A program made the translations under genes and the position numbers. Positions 35,123 through 43,358 of a stretch of 64,000 nucleotides of DNA are shown one piece after another (the first letter of the stretch is position 1; every line of letters begins with the position of its first letter). Under the pieces are notes generated by a model, which saw only the letters and a list, made by a program, of their open reading frames with translations, had not been told where the DNA came from and ran no database searches. Origin of the DNA: CAVPLM01 sp963713545 (GTDB lineage: Bacteria > Actinomycetota > Thermoleophilia > RBG-16-64-13); assembly GCA_963713545.1 (NCBI GenBank), contig CAVQME010000002.1, positions 496,001 to 560,000 on the forward strand, given 5' to 3'.

Positions 35123-36036
35123 CCCTCGTCGAAGTAGGTCAAGCGCTTGAAGTGTCGGAAGCGCTCCTTGATCTCGGCCTCCGTCAGACGCAACAGACGA
35201 TCCAGGCCGAAGTCTTCGACCGCGAACGAGGCGAGAGTGCTGCCGTAGATGATGGCGCGTGCCATCGCGGCGTCGGTGACCTCCCCGCACGCAGCGAGAT
35301 ACCCGACGAAGCCGCCCGCGAACGTGTCACCTGCCCCGGTCGGGTCGAATACCTCTTCGAGCGGCATGGCAGGCGCCGCGAAGAACTCGACCTCGCCCTG
35401 ACAGGTCATGAGCACGCCGTTCTCCCCGCGTTTGATGACCAGCGTGCAAGGACCCATCGAGCGGATGGCGCGCGCGGCTTTGACGAGGTTGGCCTCGCCC
35501 GACAACTCCCTCGCCTCCGAGTCGTTGATGATCAGCACGTCGACGCGCTTGAGCACCTCGCGTAGCTCGTCCGGCGTGCCCTCTATCCAATAGTTCATCG
35601 TGTCTGCGGCGACCAGGCGAGGAGCCGTCACTTGATCGAGGACGTCGAGTTGGAGGCGGGGATGGATGTTGCCGAGGAACACGAACGGCGAAGAACGGTA
35701 TTCGTCGGGGATCACGGGCTGGAACTGCTCGAAGACGTTCAGCTTCGTATAGATGGTCTCGCGGTTGTTCAGGTCGAACCCGTACTCCCCCTTCCAGCGG
35801 AACGTCTCGCCGGGCACGGTCTGAAGACCGGCGAGGTCGATGGAGCGCCCCCCGAACATGCCCGCGCCCCGCTCGGCGAAATCCTCGCCGACCACGGCCA
35901 CGAGCCTCACGTCGGTGAAGAACGACGCCGCCACGGAGAAATAGGTGGCCGAGCCCCCTACGACTCGCGACACCTCCCCGAAAGGGTTCTTGATGGTATC
36001 GAACGCGACCGAACCGACAGCCAGAATAGGGTTCAT
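35119..36036 (-). CDS. PfkB-family carbohydrate/nucleoside kinase
   Basis: Ribokinase-fold kinases phosphorylate sugars or nucleosides. The N-terminal GSVAFDTIKNPFG with GGSATYFSVAASFF and the C-terminal catalytic signature DPTGAGDTFAGGFVG are clear in 305 residues. ATG at 36036 is chosen because GGTGAG lies about 6 bases upstream; ATG at 36042 is too close to it. It directly follows the MTA phosphorylase gene, which suggests a substrate in methylthioribose or purine-ribose salvage. That role is an inference from position only. Confidence 0.88.
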   Translation of the reverse strand: MNPILAVGSVAFDTIKNPFGEVSRVVGGSATYFSVAASFFTDVRLVAVVGEDFAERGAGMFGGRSIDLAGLQTVPGETFRWKGEYGFDLNNRETIYTKLNVFEQFQPVIPDEYRSSPFVFLGNIHPRLQLDVLDQVTAPRLVAADTMNYWIEGTPDELREVLKRVDVLIINDSEARELSGEANLVKAARAIRSMGPCTLVIKRGENGVLMTCQGEVEFFAAPAMPLEEVFDPTGAGDTFAGGFVGYLAACGEVTDAAMARAIIYGSTLASFAVEDFGLDRLLRLTEAEIKERFRHFKRLTYFDEG

Positions 36037-36043
36037 GCGCATC

Positions 36044-36904
36044 TCACCCCACGTACTTGCCGATGATCGGGGCAAGGTCCCGCTTGGCCTCGGCGGAGAT
36101 CGCGTCGGGACTGGTGATGATCGCTGTCGCCAGCGCGCTGGCGCAGGCGCAGGCGCGCTCGTCCGGTACACGGCCCACAGCCTCGGCGATGAGCTTCTGC
36201 GCCATATCTGCGTTCTGGAGGAGATTCGCGACGATCATGTCCACGCCTACGTGATCATGATCGGGGTGCCAACAGTCGTAATCGGTCACAAGCGCGATCG
36301 TCGTATAACAGATCTCGGCTTCACGGGCCAGCTTCGCTTCTTGAAGGTTCGTCATACCGATGACGTCCATCCCCCAACTCCGGTAGAGCCGCGACTCGGC
36401 CAGAGTCGAGAACTGAGGCCCCTCCATGCACACATAGGTGCCGCCTGAGTGGGCGCGCGCGCCCACGGTCTGCGCCGACTCGAACGCGATCCGGCTGAGA
36501 TCGGGACAGACAGGATGCGCGAACGATACATGCACCGCGATGCCGTGACTGAAGAAGGTGCTGATGCGCCCGCGGGTCCTGTCGAAGAACTGGTCCGGCA
36601 CGACCACGTCGAGCGGTGGATACTCTTCCTTGAGGCTCCCCACCGCGCTCGCCGAGAAGATCCGCTCGACGCCGAGGAGCTTGAAGCCATAGATGTTGGC
36701 GCGGAAGTTGAGCTCGGACGGGGGAATACGGTGGCCGGCTCCGTGCCGCGCAAGGAAGGCCACTCTCCGCTCGCGCAGCGTAGCTGTCACATAGGGCCCG
36801 CTGGGTTCGCCGAACGGAGTCGACAGCCGGACCTCGTCGCGGTCGCTCAACTCCTCCATGTCGTAAAGCCCGCTTCCGCCGATGATGCCAATCTGAACCG
36901 ACAT
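36044..36904 (-). CDS. mtnP: S-methyl-5'-thioadenosine phosphorylase
   Basis: MtnP splits methylthioadenosine with phosphate into adenine and methylthioribose-1-phosphate. Family motifs include IGIIGGSGLYDM, the phosphate-binding RHGAGHRIPPSELNFRANI, and the base and sugar site EGPQFSTLAESRLYRSWG and GMTNLQEAKLAREAEICY. The His/Asn pattern fits MTA rather than plain inosine phosphorylase, though promiscuity is common. Length is 286 residues. No mtnA, mtnK or aldolase gene is nearby. Confidence 0.9.
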   Translation of the reverse strand: MSVQIGIIGGSGLYDMEELSDRDEVRLSTPFGEPSGPYVTATLRERRVAFLARHGAGHRIPPSELNFRANIYGFKLLGVERIFSASAVGSLKEEYPPLDVVVPDQFFDRTRGRISTFFSHGIAVHVSFAHPVCPDLSRIAFESAQTVGARAHSGGTYVCMEGPQFSTLAESRLYRSWGMDVIGMTNLQEAKLAREAEICYTTIALVTDYDCWHPDHDHVGVDMIVANLLQNADMAQKLIAEAVGRVPDERACACASALATAIITSPDAISAEAKRDLAPIIGKYVG

Positions 36905-37032
36905 GCCCCTCCTTCAATAACCGGCCGCCGAGCCGCTCGTCGCGGTCGCCGGGATGACGAGGCCCGCCGGGCTCGCTTCCACCTGGCAGTGGAGAACGCC
37001 CGACGGACAGCGTATCACGAGGGACCCAGCGG

Positions 37033-37557
37033 TCACGCGGACTCCGACTCGCTCTCGGCCTTCGACCCGGACTCCGAGTTGGCCCCCGGCTCTCCCTCAG
37101 TGTCGGCCCCGGCCTCAGCCCCGGTCTCCGGCTCAGCCCCGGTCTCCGGCTCGGCGGCCGTCCCGTCCCGCACCGGCTGAGGACCGGGGCCCCCGGGGGA
37201 AGCGCCGCCGCTGAGCACGCCCACGTAGCTGAGCTGAAGCTGCGAAAGCGCGCTGCGGTGAGCCGCCATCTCCTTGGCCGGCCTCGTCCTTTCCAGCAGT
37301 TCGACCAGGGCCTTGAAGGCGTCGATGGCGAGCCTCGCCTCGCCCAGATCGCTGCGTCCATCGTCCCCGCTGAGACCCATCCGGTCGATGGCAAGCGCCG
37401 ACAGAGAGTGCATCATGAAGAGTAGATGGTCGCTCACCGTCAGGTTCTGCAGTTCCTCGCGAAGTTGCCGCATCATCGCCGCTTCATCCGCTTCGAGTCG
37501 TTTGTCTTCCTCCTCGGCCACGGCTCTCGTCACCTCCCTCAGAGAAATGGTTGCCAC
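37033..37557 (-). CDS. DUF1844 domain protein with acidic repeat tail
   Basis: DUF1844 proteins are small, unknown, and often near metabolic or ribosomal genes. The core LTVSDHLLFMMHSLSALAI and ARLAIDAFKALVELLE is present within the first 110 residues. The last 55 residues are a Glu/Ser/Ala/Gly tail with repeated EPETGAE units. GTG at 37557 lies only 2 bases from the start point predicted by the upstream promoter, so translation may be nearly leaderless; internal GTG codons behind AGGGAGG are alternatives. It is divergent from the sigma factor gene. Confidence 0.78.
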   Translation of the reverse strand: MATISLREVTRAVAEEEDKRLEADEAAMMRQLREELQNLTVSDHLLFMMHSLSALAIDRMGLSGDDGRSDLGEARLAIDAFKALVELLERTRPAKEMAAHRSALSQLQLSYVGVLSGGASPGGPGPQPVRDGTAAEPETGAEPETGAEAGADTEGEPGANSESGSKAESESESA

Positions 37558-37565
37558 CCGAGGTT

Positions 37566-37595
37566 ACTATAGCGACCGACCCCCCGCGGTGTGAA
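37566..37595 (-). promoter_or_regulatory. Promoter of the DUF1844 gene
   Basis: TTCACA (37595-37590) and TATAGT (37571-37566) are separated by 18 bases. The predicted start point near 37559 is 2 bases before the GTG. Confidence 0.5.
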
Positions 37596-37695
37596 AAGGC
37601 CGCGGGCGCTGTGGTCCCCGGGACCTTCGCGGCTGCGGCGCTGTTAGAATGGAAAGTCACACAGGCGGATCGAGCCACGGGAGTCTAGACTGAGC

Positions 37696-38352
37696 TTGAC
37701 TGCGACCGAACAAGTACGGGATGCGGACGCCCATCTTGTCCAGCGGGCCCGTGAGGGCGATAGCGACGCTGTGACCGAACTCTACCGGCGCCATGAGCGT
37801 CGTGTGTACAACCTGGCTCTGCGCACGCTGGGGAATCCGTGGGACGCGGCCGACGTTTCCCAGGAGGCCTTCATCAAGGCCTTTCGCAGCCTGGACTCTT
37901 TCAAAGGAGAGTCCCGCTTCACCACGTGGCTTCATCGCATCGTGGTGAACGCGGCCTACGACCACCTGCGTCGGCAAAGGCCGGAACCGATGGACGCAGA
38001 GATCATCGACGATCTCTCCGGCCCCTCCGGATCCGGGGCGGTCGTGGGGTCGGGACGACAGGGTACGGATCCCGCTCTCGATGGCCTGTCCGACCCCCTG
38101 AGACAAGCTTTGATGAGCCTGAACGAGGGCTTCCGCTTCGCCGTGGTGCTCTGCGACCTGCTGGGCTTCCCCTACAGCGAGGCCGCAGAGATCCTGGGTG
38201 TTCAGGAAGGGACGATCAAGTCCCGCATCTTCCGAGCCCGCGAGGCGCTGGCGACGGCCCTTGTCGAGTGTGGATATGACTTGCCAAGCGCCCGGAACCC
38301 CGAGCGAGGGGACGGCGTCACACGGCAGGGCAAGATAGGGGATGAAGGATGA
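37696..38352 (+). CDS. RNA polymerase ECF sigma factor (SigE/RpoE type)
   Basis: This extracytoplasmic-function sigma factor has region 2 (LYRRHERRVYNLALRTLGN, DVSQEAFIKAFRSLDSF, FTTWLHRIVVNAAYDHLRR) and region 4 (LLGFPYSEAAEILGVQEGTIKSRIFRARE) joined by an acidic linker, in 218 residues. TTG at 37696 is the only standard start after the upstream in-frame stop. The anti-sigma gene overlaps its stop as ATGA, the usual arrangement for a membrane-stress circuit. A GGGACCTT sequence about 65 bases upstream could be an autoregulatory -35 element, but this is weak. Confidence 0.92.
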   Translation: MTATEQVRDADAHLVQRAREGDSDAVTELYRRHERRVYNLALRTLGNPWDAADVSQEAFIKAFRSLDSFKGESRFTTWLHRIVVNAAYDHLRRQRPEPMDAEIIDDLSGPSGSGAVVGSGRQGTDPALDGLSDPLRQALMSLNEGFRFAVVLCDLLGFPYSEAAEILGVQEGTIKSRIFRAREALATALVECGYDLPSARNPERGDGVTRQGKIGDEG

Positions 38353-39569
38353 TGTCACGGGGTAATGAACACGACGGTGTCGGGCGGGTGCCCGCATCCG
38401 CGCTTCCCGGTCATGTGGATGATTGGGCCGAGATAGCCGTCGATTATCTGGATGGCCGGCTGGCGCCTGAGGTCAAGGCTGCCGTCCAGAGCCATATCCG
38501 GGAATGCCCCGATTGCGCCGCCCGGCTCCGCACTCAAAGCAGCGTGGTGACCTTCATGCAGGAGACCTTCCTCGATGATCCCCCGCTGGACCTCGAGGAC
38601 CGGGTGCTCGGCGAGGTCCTCTTCCCTTCCGAGCCGGTAGCTACCCCTCGAAAAGAAGAGCCAAGAGGCTGGTCGGTCACCTGGAACAAGAAGATCAGAC
38701 CCTGGCTCCCTGCGACCATAGCCGTGGTCGCGCTCATGGCGGCCATCACCGGCTACGGCGTGGTCCGCTCTTCCAACAACGAGCTTTCCACCGAGGGAGT
38801 CGGCACCTCCACGACCGTGGCCATCGCCGACCAGGCAGCCGAGACTGCCGCCCGGAGCGAGGATAGTCTCAGCGCTACCACCACGGCAGCCGCGGCGACC
38901 ACAACGGCCGCCCCGGGCTCCACCGCGGCTCCCACGGAGACCACGGCCGCCGTCATGGCTGCAGGGGGTAGTGAGCCGACGGTCCTGGTGGACCGCAAGA
39001 CCATGGTCACAGAGCTACGCGCAGCGGAGAGCCCGGCTTATCTGGCCTTCATGGCCACCGCCCCGGAGCAGTCCGACGATTCCGGTTCGGGCGAGGCCTC
39101 AACGACCGTCACCGGATCCACAGTTGAGACCTCGACCGTCGAGACCGCTGCGGTGTCCGCCAAGCAGGCGGAGGACGTCGCTTCGCAGATCACTACTCTC
39201 ACCGGCTTAGAGCCGCTCGATGTAGATCTCTGGCTCGGGGGACCGACCTTCGCGGCCTACCTTCCCCGCGACGACGCGGAGCAACTTGTCGACCTGGTGC
39301 GTTCCATCGGAGCATCGGTGGGGCTCGTGGTAGGTCTTATCCTGGGGCAGCCCGCCGGAACCGCCGAAGCCGGCGCCCGCCTGCTCGAGCACAGGCACGA
39401 ATTGTGTGAGCTTCTCGCCGATCGAAGCCTCAAACCGTCCGTGGTGAACTGGAGTTTCACCACTTCCACCCTCCCTCCGTCCGAGGGCGGGCAGGACGGC
39501 ACCGGTTGGGAAGCTGCCGTTGAGGCGGGGACTCACGTGCTCGTCGTCATCTACGTGCCGGAGCCCTGA
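38349..39569 (+). CDS. Zinc-type anti-sigma factor with Thr-rich stalk and extracytoplasmic domain
   Basis: This protein is expected to hold the preceding sigma factor at the membrane. The N-terminal zinc anti-sigma domain has the HIRECPDC motif near residue 50. One membrane segment (PATIAVVALMAAITGYGVV) is near residue 125, and an Ala/Thr-rich stalk follows. A C-terminal domain of about 200 residues outside the membrane contains LVDRKTMVTELRAAESPAYL and THVLVVIYVPEP and is not one I recognise. Total 406 residues. Length and outer domain suggest a sensor, not just an anchor. Confidence 0.85.
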   Translation: MMSRGNEHDGVGRVPASALPGHVDDWAEIAVDYLDGRLAPEVKAAVQSHIRECPDCAARLRTQSSVVTFMQETFLDDPPLDLEDRVLGEVLFPSEPVATPRKEEPRGWSVTWNKKIRPWLPATIAVVALMAAITGYGVVRSSNNELSTEGVGTSTTVAIADQAAETAARSEDSLSATTTAAAATTTAAPGSTAAPTETTAAVMAAGGSEPTVLVDRKTMVTELRAAESPAYLAFMATAPEQSDDSGSGEASTTVTGSTVETSTVETAAVSAKQAEDVASQITTLTGLEPLDVDLWLGGPTFAAYLPRDDAEQLVDLVRSIGASVGLVVGLILGQPAGTAEAGARLLEHRHELCELLADRSLKPSVVNWSFTTSTLPPSEGGQDGTGWEAAVEAGTHVLVVIYVPEP

Positions 39570-39651
39570 TCCGGGCGTGATCCGAACAGGCACGCCCAGA
39601 GGCAAGGGCGCGCGGGGCCAGCCTTCACTCGACCTCCACTGGAATGACAGA

Positions 39652-39669
39652 GAGCCGCTCTCGCGGCTC
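39652..39669. terminator. Hairpin between convergent anti-sigma gene and tRNA-Pro
   Basis: A perfect stem GAGCCGC-TCTC-GCGGCTC lies between the anti-sigma gene (plus) and tRNA-Pro (minus). Neither side has a clear U-run, so a terminator role for either transcript is tentative. Confidence 0.35.
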
Positions 39670-39680
39670 ACTCCTGTCCA

Positions 39681-39757
39681 TGGTCGGGGTGCCGGGATTT
39701 GAACCCGGGACCTCATCGTCCCGAACGATGCGCGCTACCAGGCTGCGCTACACCCCG
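39681..39757 (-). tRNA. tRNA-Pro (CGG)
   Basis: Acceptor CGGGGTG/CACCCCG, D-arm GCGCAGCCTGGTAGCGC, anticodon loop TTCGGGA (CGG), and T-arm CCGGGTTCAAATCCCGG. The 3' CCA is encoded. Confidence 0.96.
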
Positions 39758-39788
39758 CCGTCACGCCCACCCGCCCCGGCGCGGGCGC

Positions 39789-42700
39789 CTATTGTATACC
39801 ATGAGTGTCGGAGCCTGCCATTTCAGAACAGAGGGCCGCGACCGAGCAGCGAGGGCATTCTTCCCCGGGCTTCGCGGTGAAGTCCCCGCGCCTCATGCGG
39901 TCGAGCTCGCACTCCAGCAAGGACTGCAAACGAAGCTCATCGCCCCGGTCGAACGACACAGTCACGGGGGCGTCCGGCTGCTCCAGGAATAGGAAGTCCA
40001 TCCGCGCGGACTCGGCACCCGCACGCAGCGCGGCAAGCGCATACACCGCTCCCTGTAACTCGTAGCCCATAACCACCTCGGCCGGCGCTCGCCCGCGCAG
40101 GGTGTTGGTCTTGTAATCGACGATGTGCCAGGCCCCATCCCTCTGCGAGACCAGGTCCATCACCCCCGACACGATGGTGTCGCCCACTGCGAACACGAAC
40201 GGTGTCTCCCTGGTCGCGGAGAAAAGAGCTCGATCCCCGGCGAACGGAGAATGCCAGAAAGCCCCAGTCAGCAGGACGGTACGCTCCAGATCGGCTTCGG
40301 ACAGCGCGGATAGACTGGAGTCGCTCGAAGCCCGGTGAGCGGAAAGGTCGACCGCCTCGTCGTGGAGGAGATCGGGAGCGGGACACGCGTCGTCGAGCGC
40401 GTGCCGCTCTAGGAGCGCGTGGACGAGGAGACCTACAGCTCGACCGGACTTTGTATCCGCTTCGTCGATGAGGTCTTCGTCCGCGAGAGCAGCCCCTGGC
40501 TCGTCGTCCTCATCGTCTGCGATCGGGCCCGGCCGCGATCGCAGAGCCAGTGGTACCCCGGCCGGCTCCAAGCGGAGTCCGAGCACTCTTTCCAAGTAGA
40601 ACTGCTTTGGGCACCGCTGGTAGGCGGCGAGTGCGGAGAAGCTGATCTGACGCGGAGTCACGCTTCTGGGCGGCCACTCCAAGAAGCTGGGACAAGCATC
40701 CTGGGGGGGGTGGGGTCCGTCAAGCCCCTGGTGCCCTGGCCCAAGGACATGCTTCGGCCCCTCGGTGGAGGAGGCCGTCGCCGCAGAGGCGGGCCAGGCC
40801 GCGCCCGCCTCTGCGGCGACGGCCATTCCCGCCACGATCACGTTTAGCCCCTCGACCGTCAGAGTCGCGCCTGCTGCGGGCATCGTGTCGAAGCCCACGG
40901 CCGCGATGATCCTGCCGATGCGGCAACTCTCCATCCCTCCGTTCAGAGGCTTGGCCCCCACGAGCACGAGCCGCTCTTCCGCCCGGGTCATGGCCACGTA
41001 CAGGAGGCGGACATCTTCCTCTCGCTCTTTGACTCGCTCCTCATCGGCGATCTCGGCGGCCGGACCCCAACTGAGTTCGCCCGCTTCGTAGGTCTTGCGC
41101 CCCGAGCCCTTGAGGAAGACCCCCATGCGGCCGCCGCTCCCGACGATGAACCGAGGCCGGCTCCCCTGGGGCACGTCGGAGCCGAGCCCGGCCAACACTA
41201 CGACCGGAAACTCGAGACCCTTGGCTTGGTGGACGGTCATGACCCGCACCACATTCTCTCCCTCCGCCAAAGTGGGGGCGCTGCCCTCCCTGTCGCTGAG
41301 GTCGCCCATGGATCCGATAGCCCGGACGAATCCGGCCAGGTCGGGACCCTGCAGGGCCTCGTAGTCGTCGGCAAGGCGCATCAGTTTCCGCACGTTGGCG
41401 AAGCGGCGCCTACCTTCCGGCGAGGCGAGCAGACAGACATCGTAGCCGCAGTCGCTCACGGCATCGTCGATCAGGCGGGCCAGCCCCGGCCTCCCGACCC
41501 GATGCCTGAGGATGTTCAGCCGCGTCACGAAGTCGGGCAGCAGTTCCTGGTCGGTCTCAGCGACGCCCGGGAGCACTCCCTCGCGGACGACCTCCCACAA
41601 GGAACGGGCCCCTCTTCTGTGCGCTTCGCGTCCGAGCAGGTAGAGGCCGTCGTCTGAGAGGCCGACTATGGGCGACCTGAGGACGGTGACCAGAGACAGA
41701 TCGTCATGGGGATTGATCAGCAGTCTTAGCAGCGCCGTCATATCGGCTATCTCGTCTTTGCCGTAGTAGCCCTTGCCCCCTACGACGTACACCTCGACCC
41801 CCCGGTCTATTAGAGCCTGCTGATACAGGTCGACGTGGGTCTGGGCCGGCATGAGGACCACGATCTGACGAGGCTCCCAGTGTTCCTCGTCCGTCAGCCG
41901 CCGAACGTGGGCGGCCACTGCGCGAGCTTCTGCCTCCTGCATAAGGGGCGACCGCGTCTCCGGCCGAGGCTTCTCCAGGCGCTCCACCGCCAGGACCTCG
42001 ACAGCCACCGGCCGCTCCGCTGGTCCATGATCTCCGGGACATCGTTCTTCGCGGCCTGGAGCAAGAGCCGCATAACCCGAACCGAAGAAACGAGCGTCTG
42101 CGAAGAGGCGGTTGATGAAGGACAGTATCTCCCGGCGACTGCGATAGTTGACGTCGAGCCGATGGACCGAGTTCGCCGGCCCGAGCGCTGTTTCCCGGCG
42201 CCTGAACACCTCCACATCGGCCCCGCGAAAGCGGTAGATGCTCTGACGCGCATCCCCTACCATGAGCAGCCTCGAAGCCTCCAGTCCTTCGAGGATGGAG
42301 CACTGCAGTTCGTTCGTGTCCTGGAACTCGTCGACCATCACCCTTAGGCCCGGTCCACCGGCAACCGCCACCCCTCCCCGCCGGGCGACAAGCAGGGCCC
42401 GCGCACAAAGCTCCAGATCGGTGAAGTCCAGCAGGCCTCGCTCCCGCTTGTACGCCTGGTAGGCGCGTTGGAAGCGAACAAGCAGATCGTTCATGGTCAC
42501 TACGACAGGCCGGAGGAGCTGCTCGGCGAGAGAACGACGATAGTGGGTCAGCGCTGCTCTCAGCGGCTCGAAGTAGGGCTCCATGGCGGAAGTCTTCCTG
42601 CTCGGGAAGAAGCCCTCGGTCTTTCGCAGGGCATCTTCCACATCGAGTGTGGGTCCCGGTCCCTTGATCCAGGAAAAGCATCCTTCCAGTATCGCCAGAT

Positions 42701-43358
42701 CGGCCTCGAGGGAGGCGGACCGACGGGTGAAAACCGATCCGGCTCTGAGAGCCTCACGAACGGTTCCGGCCAGGGCCACGCGGGCCGTTTCCGACGACTC
42801 ACCAAGCGCGATCACCACCTGCGGCCGCTCTATCCCGGCAGCGCGCAGGTGCTCGAAGAGAGGGATGAGCTCCTCCCGAAGGAGCGGCCCGTGGGAGCCC
42901 AGAACATCCAGACCGGCTTCGTCCGCCTCCTCGACCGCCTGATTCCAGACCTCGTCTCGCACCTGATGCTTGGCCAAATTCGCCGCTTCGGCCTCGAGGA
43001 CGGAGAAGGCCGGGTCGACTCCCGCCTCCAGAGCGCTCTCCCGCAGTAGGCCCGCGCAGAGGCTGTGGATGGTGCCGATGGTGGCCGCGTCCAGGGAAAG
43101 GGCCAGGTCGGGGCGTCCCAGGTCGTGCAGTCGTCGGCGGATGCGATCCACCAGTTCGGCGGCAGCCTTCCGAGTGAAGGTCACCGCTATCAGGCAGTCA
43201 GGGGGAATGCCCTCGTCGATGAGAGCGCGTATGAAGCTAGCCACCAGCAGCCGGGTCTTGCCGCTTCCCGCGCCTGCGGTGACAAGGACCCGCTTGCCGG
43301 GATCGAGTACCGCCTCCTCCTGAATACCGGAAAGCACCATATCCGAGGGTGGGCTCAC
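39789..43358 (-). CDS. addA: AddA-type helicase-nuclease (UvrD helicase plus RecB-like nuclease)
   Basis: AddA and AddB process double-strand breaks for RecA-dependent repair. Helicase motifs are AGAGSGKT near residue 30, TFTRKAAAELVDRI, DEFQDTNELQC and RFRGADVEVFRRR. The C-terminal RecB-like nuclease has GVMDLV and WHIVDYKTNT. A cysteine before the nuclease (AAYQRCPKQFY) and three after it (CPRCSVAALC) match the four-cysteine Fe-S motif that AddA of Bacillus lacks, so the pair resembles AdnAB-like arrangements in that respect. GTG at 43358 overlaps the addB stop as GTGA behind AGGAGGG. About 1189 residues. Confidence 0.9.
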   Translation of the reverse strand: MSPPSDMVLSGIQEEAVLDPGKRVLVTAGAGSGKTRLLVASFIRALIDEGIPPDCLIAVTFTRKAAAELVDRIRRRLHDLGRPDLALSLDAATIGTIHSLCAGLLRESALEAGVDPAFSVLEAEAANLAKHQVRDEVWNQAVEEADEAGLDVLGSHGPLLREELIPLFEHLRAAGIERPQVVIALGESSETARVALAGTVREALRAGSVFTRRSASLEADLAILEGCFSWIKGPGPTLDVEDALRKTEGFFPSRKTSAMEPYFEPLRAALTHYRRSLAEQLLRPVVVTMNDLLVRFQRAYQAYKRERGLLDFTDLELCARALLVARRGGVAVAGGPGLRVMVDEFQDTNELQCSILEGLEASRLLMVGDARQSIYRFRGADVEVFRRRETALGPANSVHRLDVNYRSRREILSFINRLFADARFFGSGYAALAPGREERCPGDHGPAERPVAVEVLAVERLEKPRPETRSPLMQEAEARAVAAHVRRLTDEEHWEPRQIVVLMPAQTHVDLYQQALIDRGVEVYVVGGKGYYGKDEIADMTALLRLLINPHDDLSLVTVLRSPIVGLSDDGLYLLGREAHRRGARSLWEVVREGVLPGVAETDQELLPDFVTRLNILRHRVGRPGLARLIDDAVSDCGYDVCLLASPEGRRRFANVRKLMRLADDYEALQGPDLAGFVRAIGSMGDLSDREGSAPTLAEGENVVRVMTVHQAKGLEFPVVVLAGLGSDVPQGSRPRFIVGSGGRMGVFLKGSGRKTYEAGELSWGPAAEIADEERVKEREEDVRLLYVAMTRAEERLVLVGAKPLNGGMESCRIGRIIAAVGFDTMPAAGATLTVEGLNVIVAGMAVAAEAGAAWPASAATASSTEGPKHVLGPGHQGLDGPHPPQDACPSFLEWPPRSVTPRQISFSALAAYQRCPKQFYLERVLGLRLEPAGVPLALRSRPGPIADDEDDEPGAALADEDLIDEADTKSGRAVGLLVHALLERHALDDACPAPDLLHDEAVDLSAHRASSDSSLSALSEADLERTVLLTGAFWHSPFAGDRALFSATRETPFVFAVGDTIVSGVMDLVSQRDGAWHIVDYKTNTLRGRAPAEVVMGYELQGAVYALAALRAGAESARMDFLFLEQPDAPVTVSFDRGDELRLQSLLECELDRMRRGDFTAKPGEECPRCSVAALCSEMAGSDTHGIQ

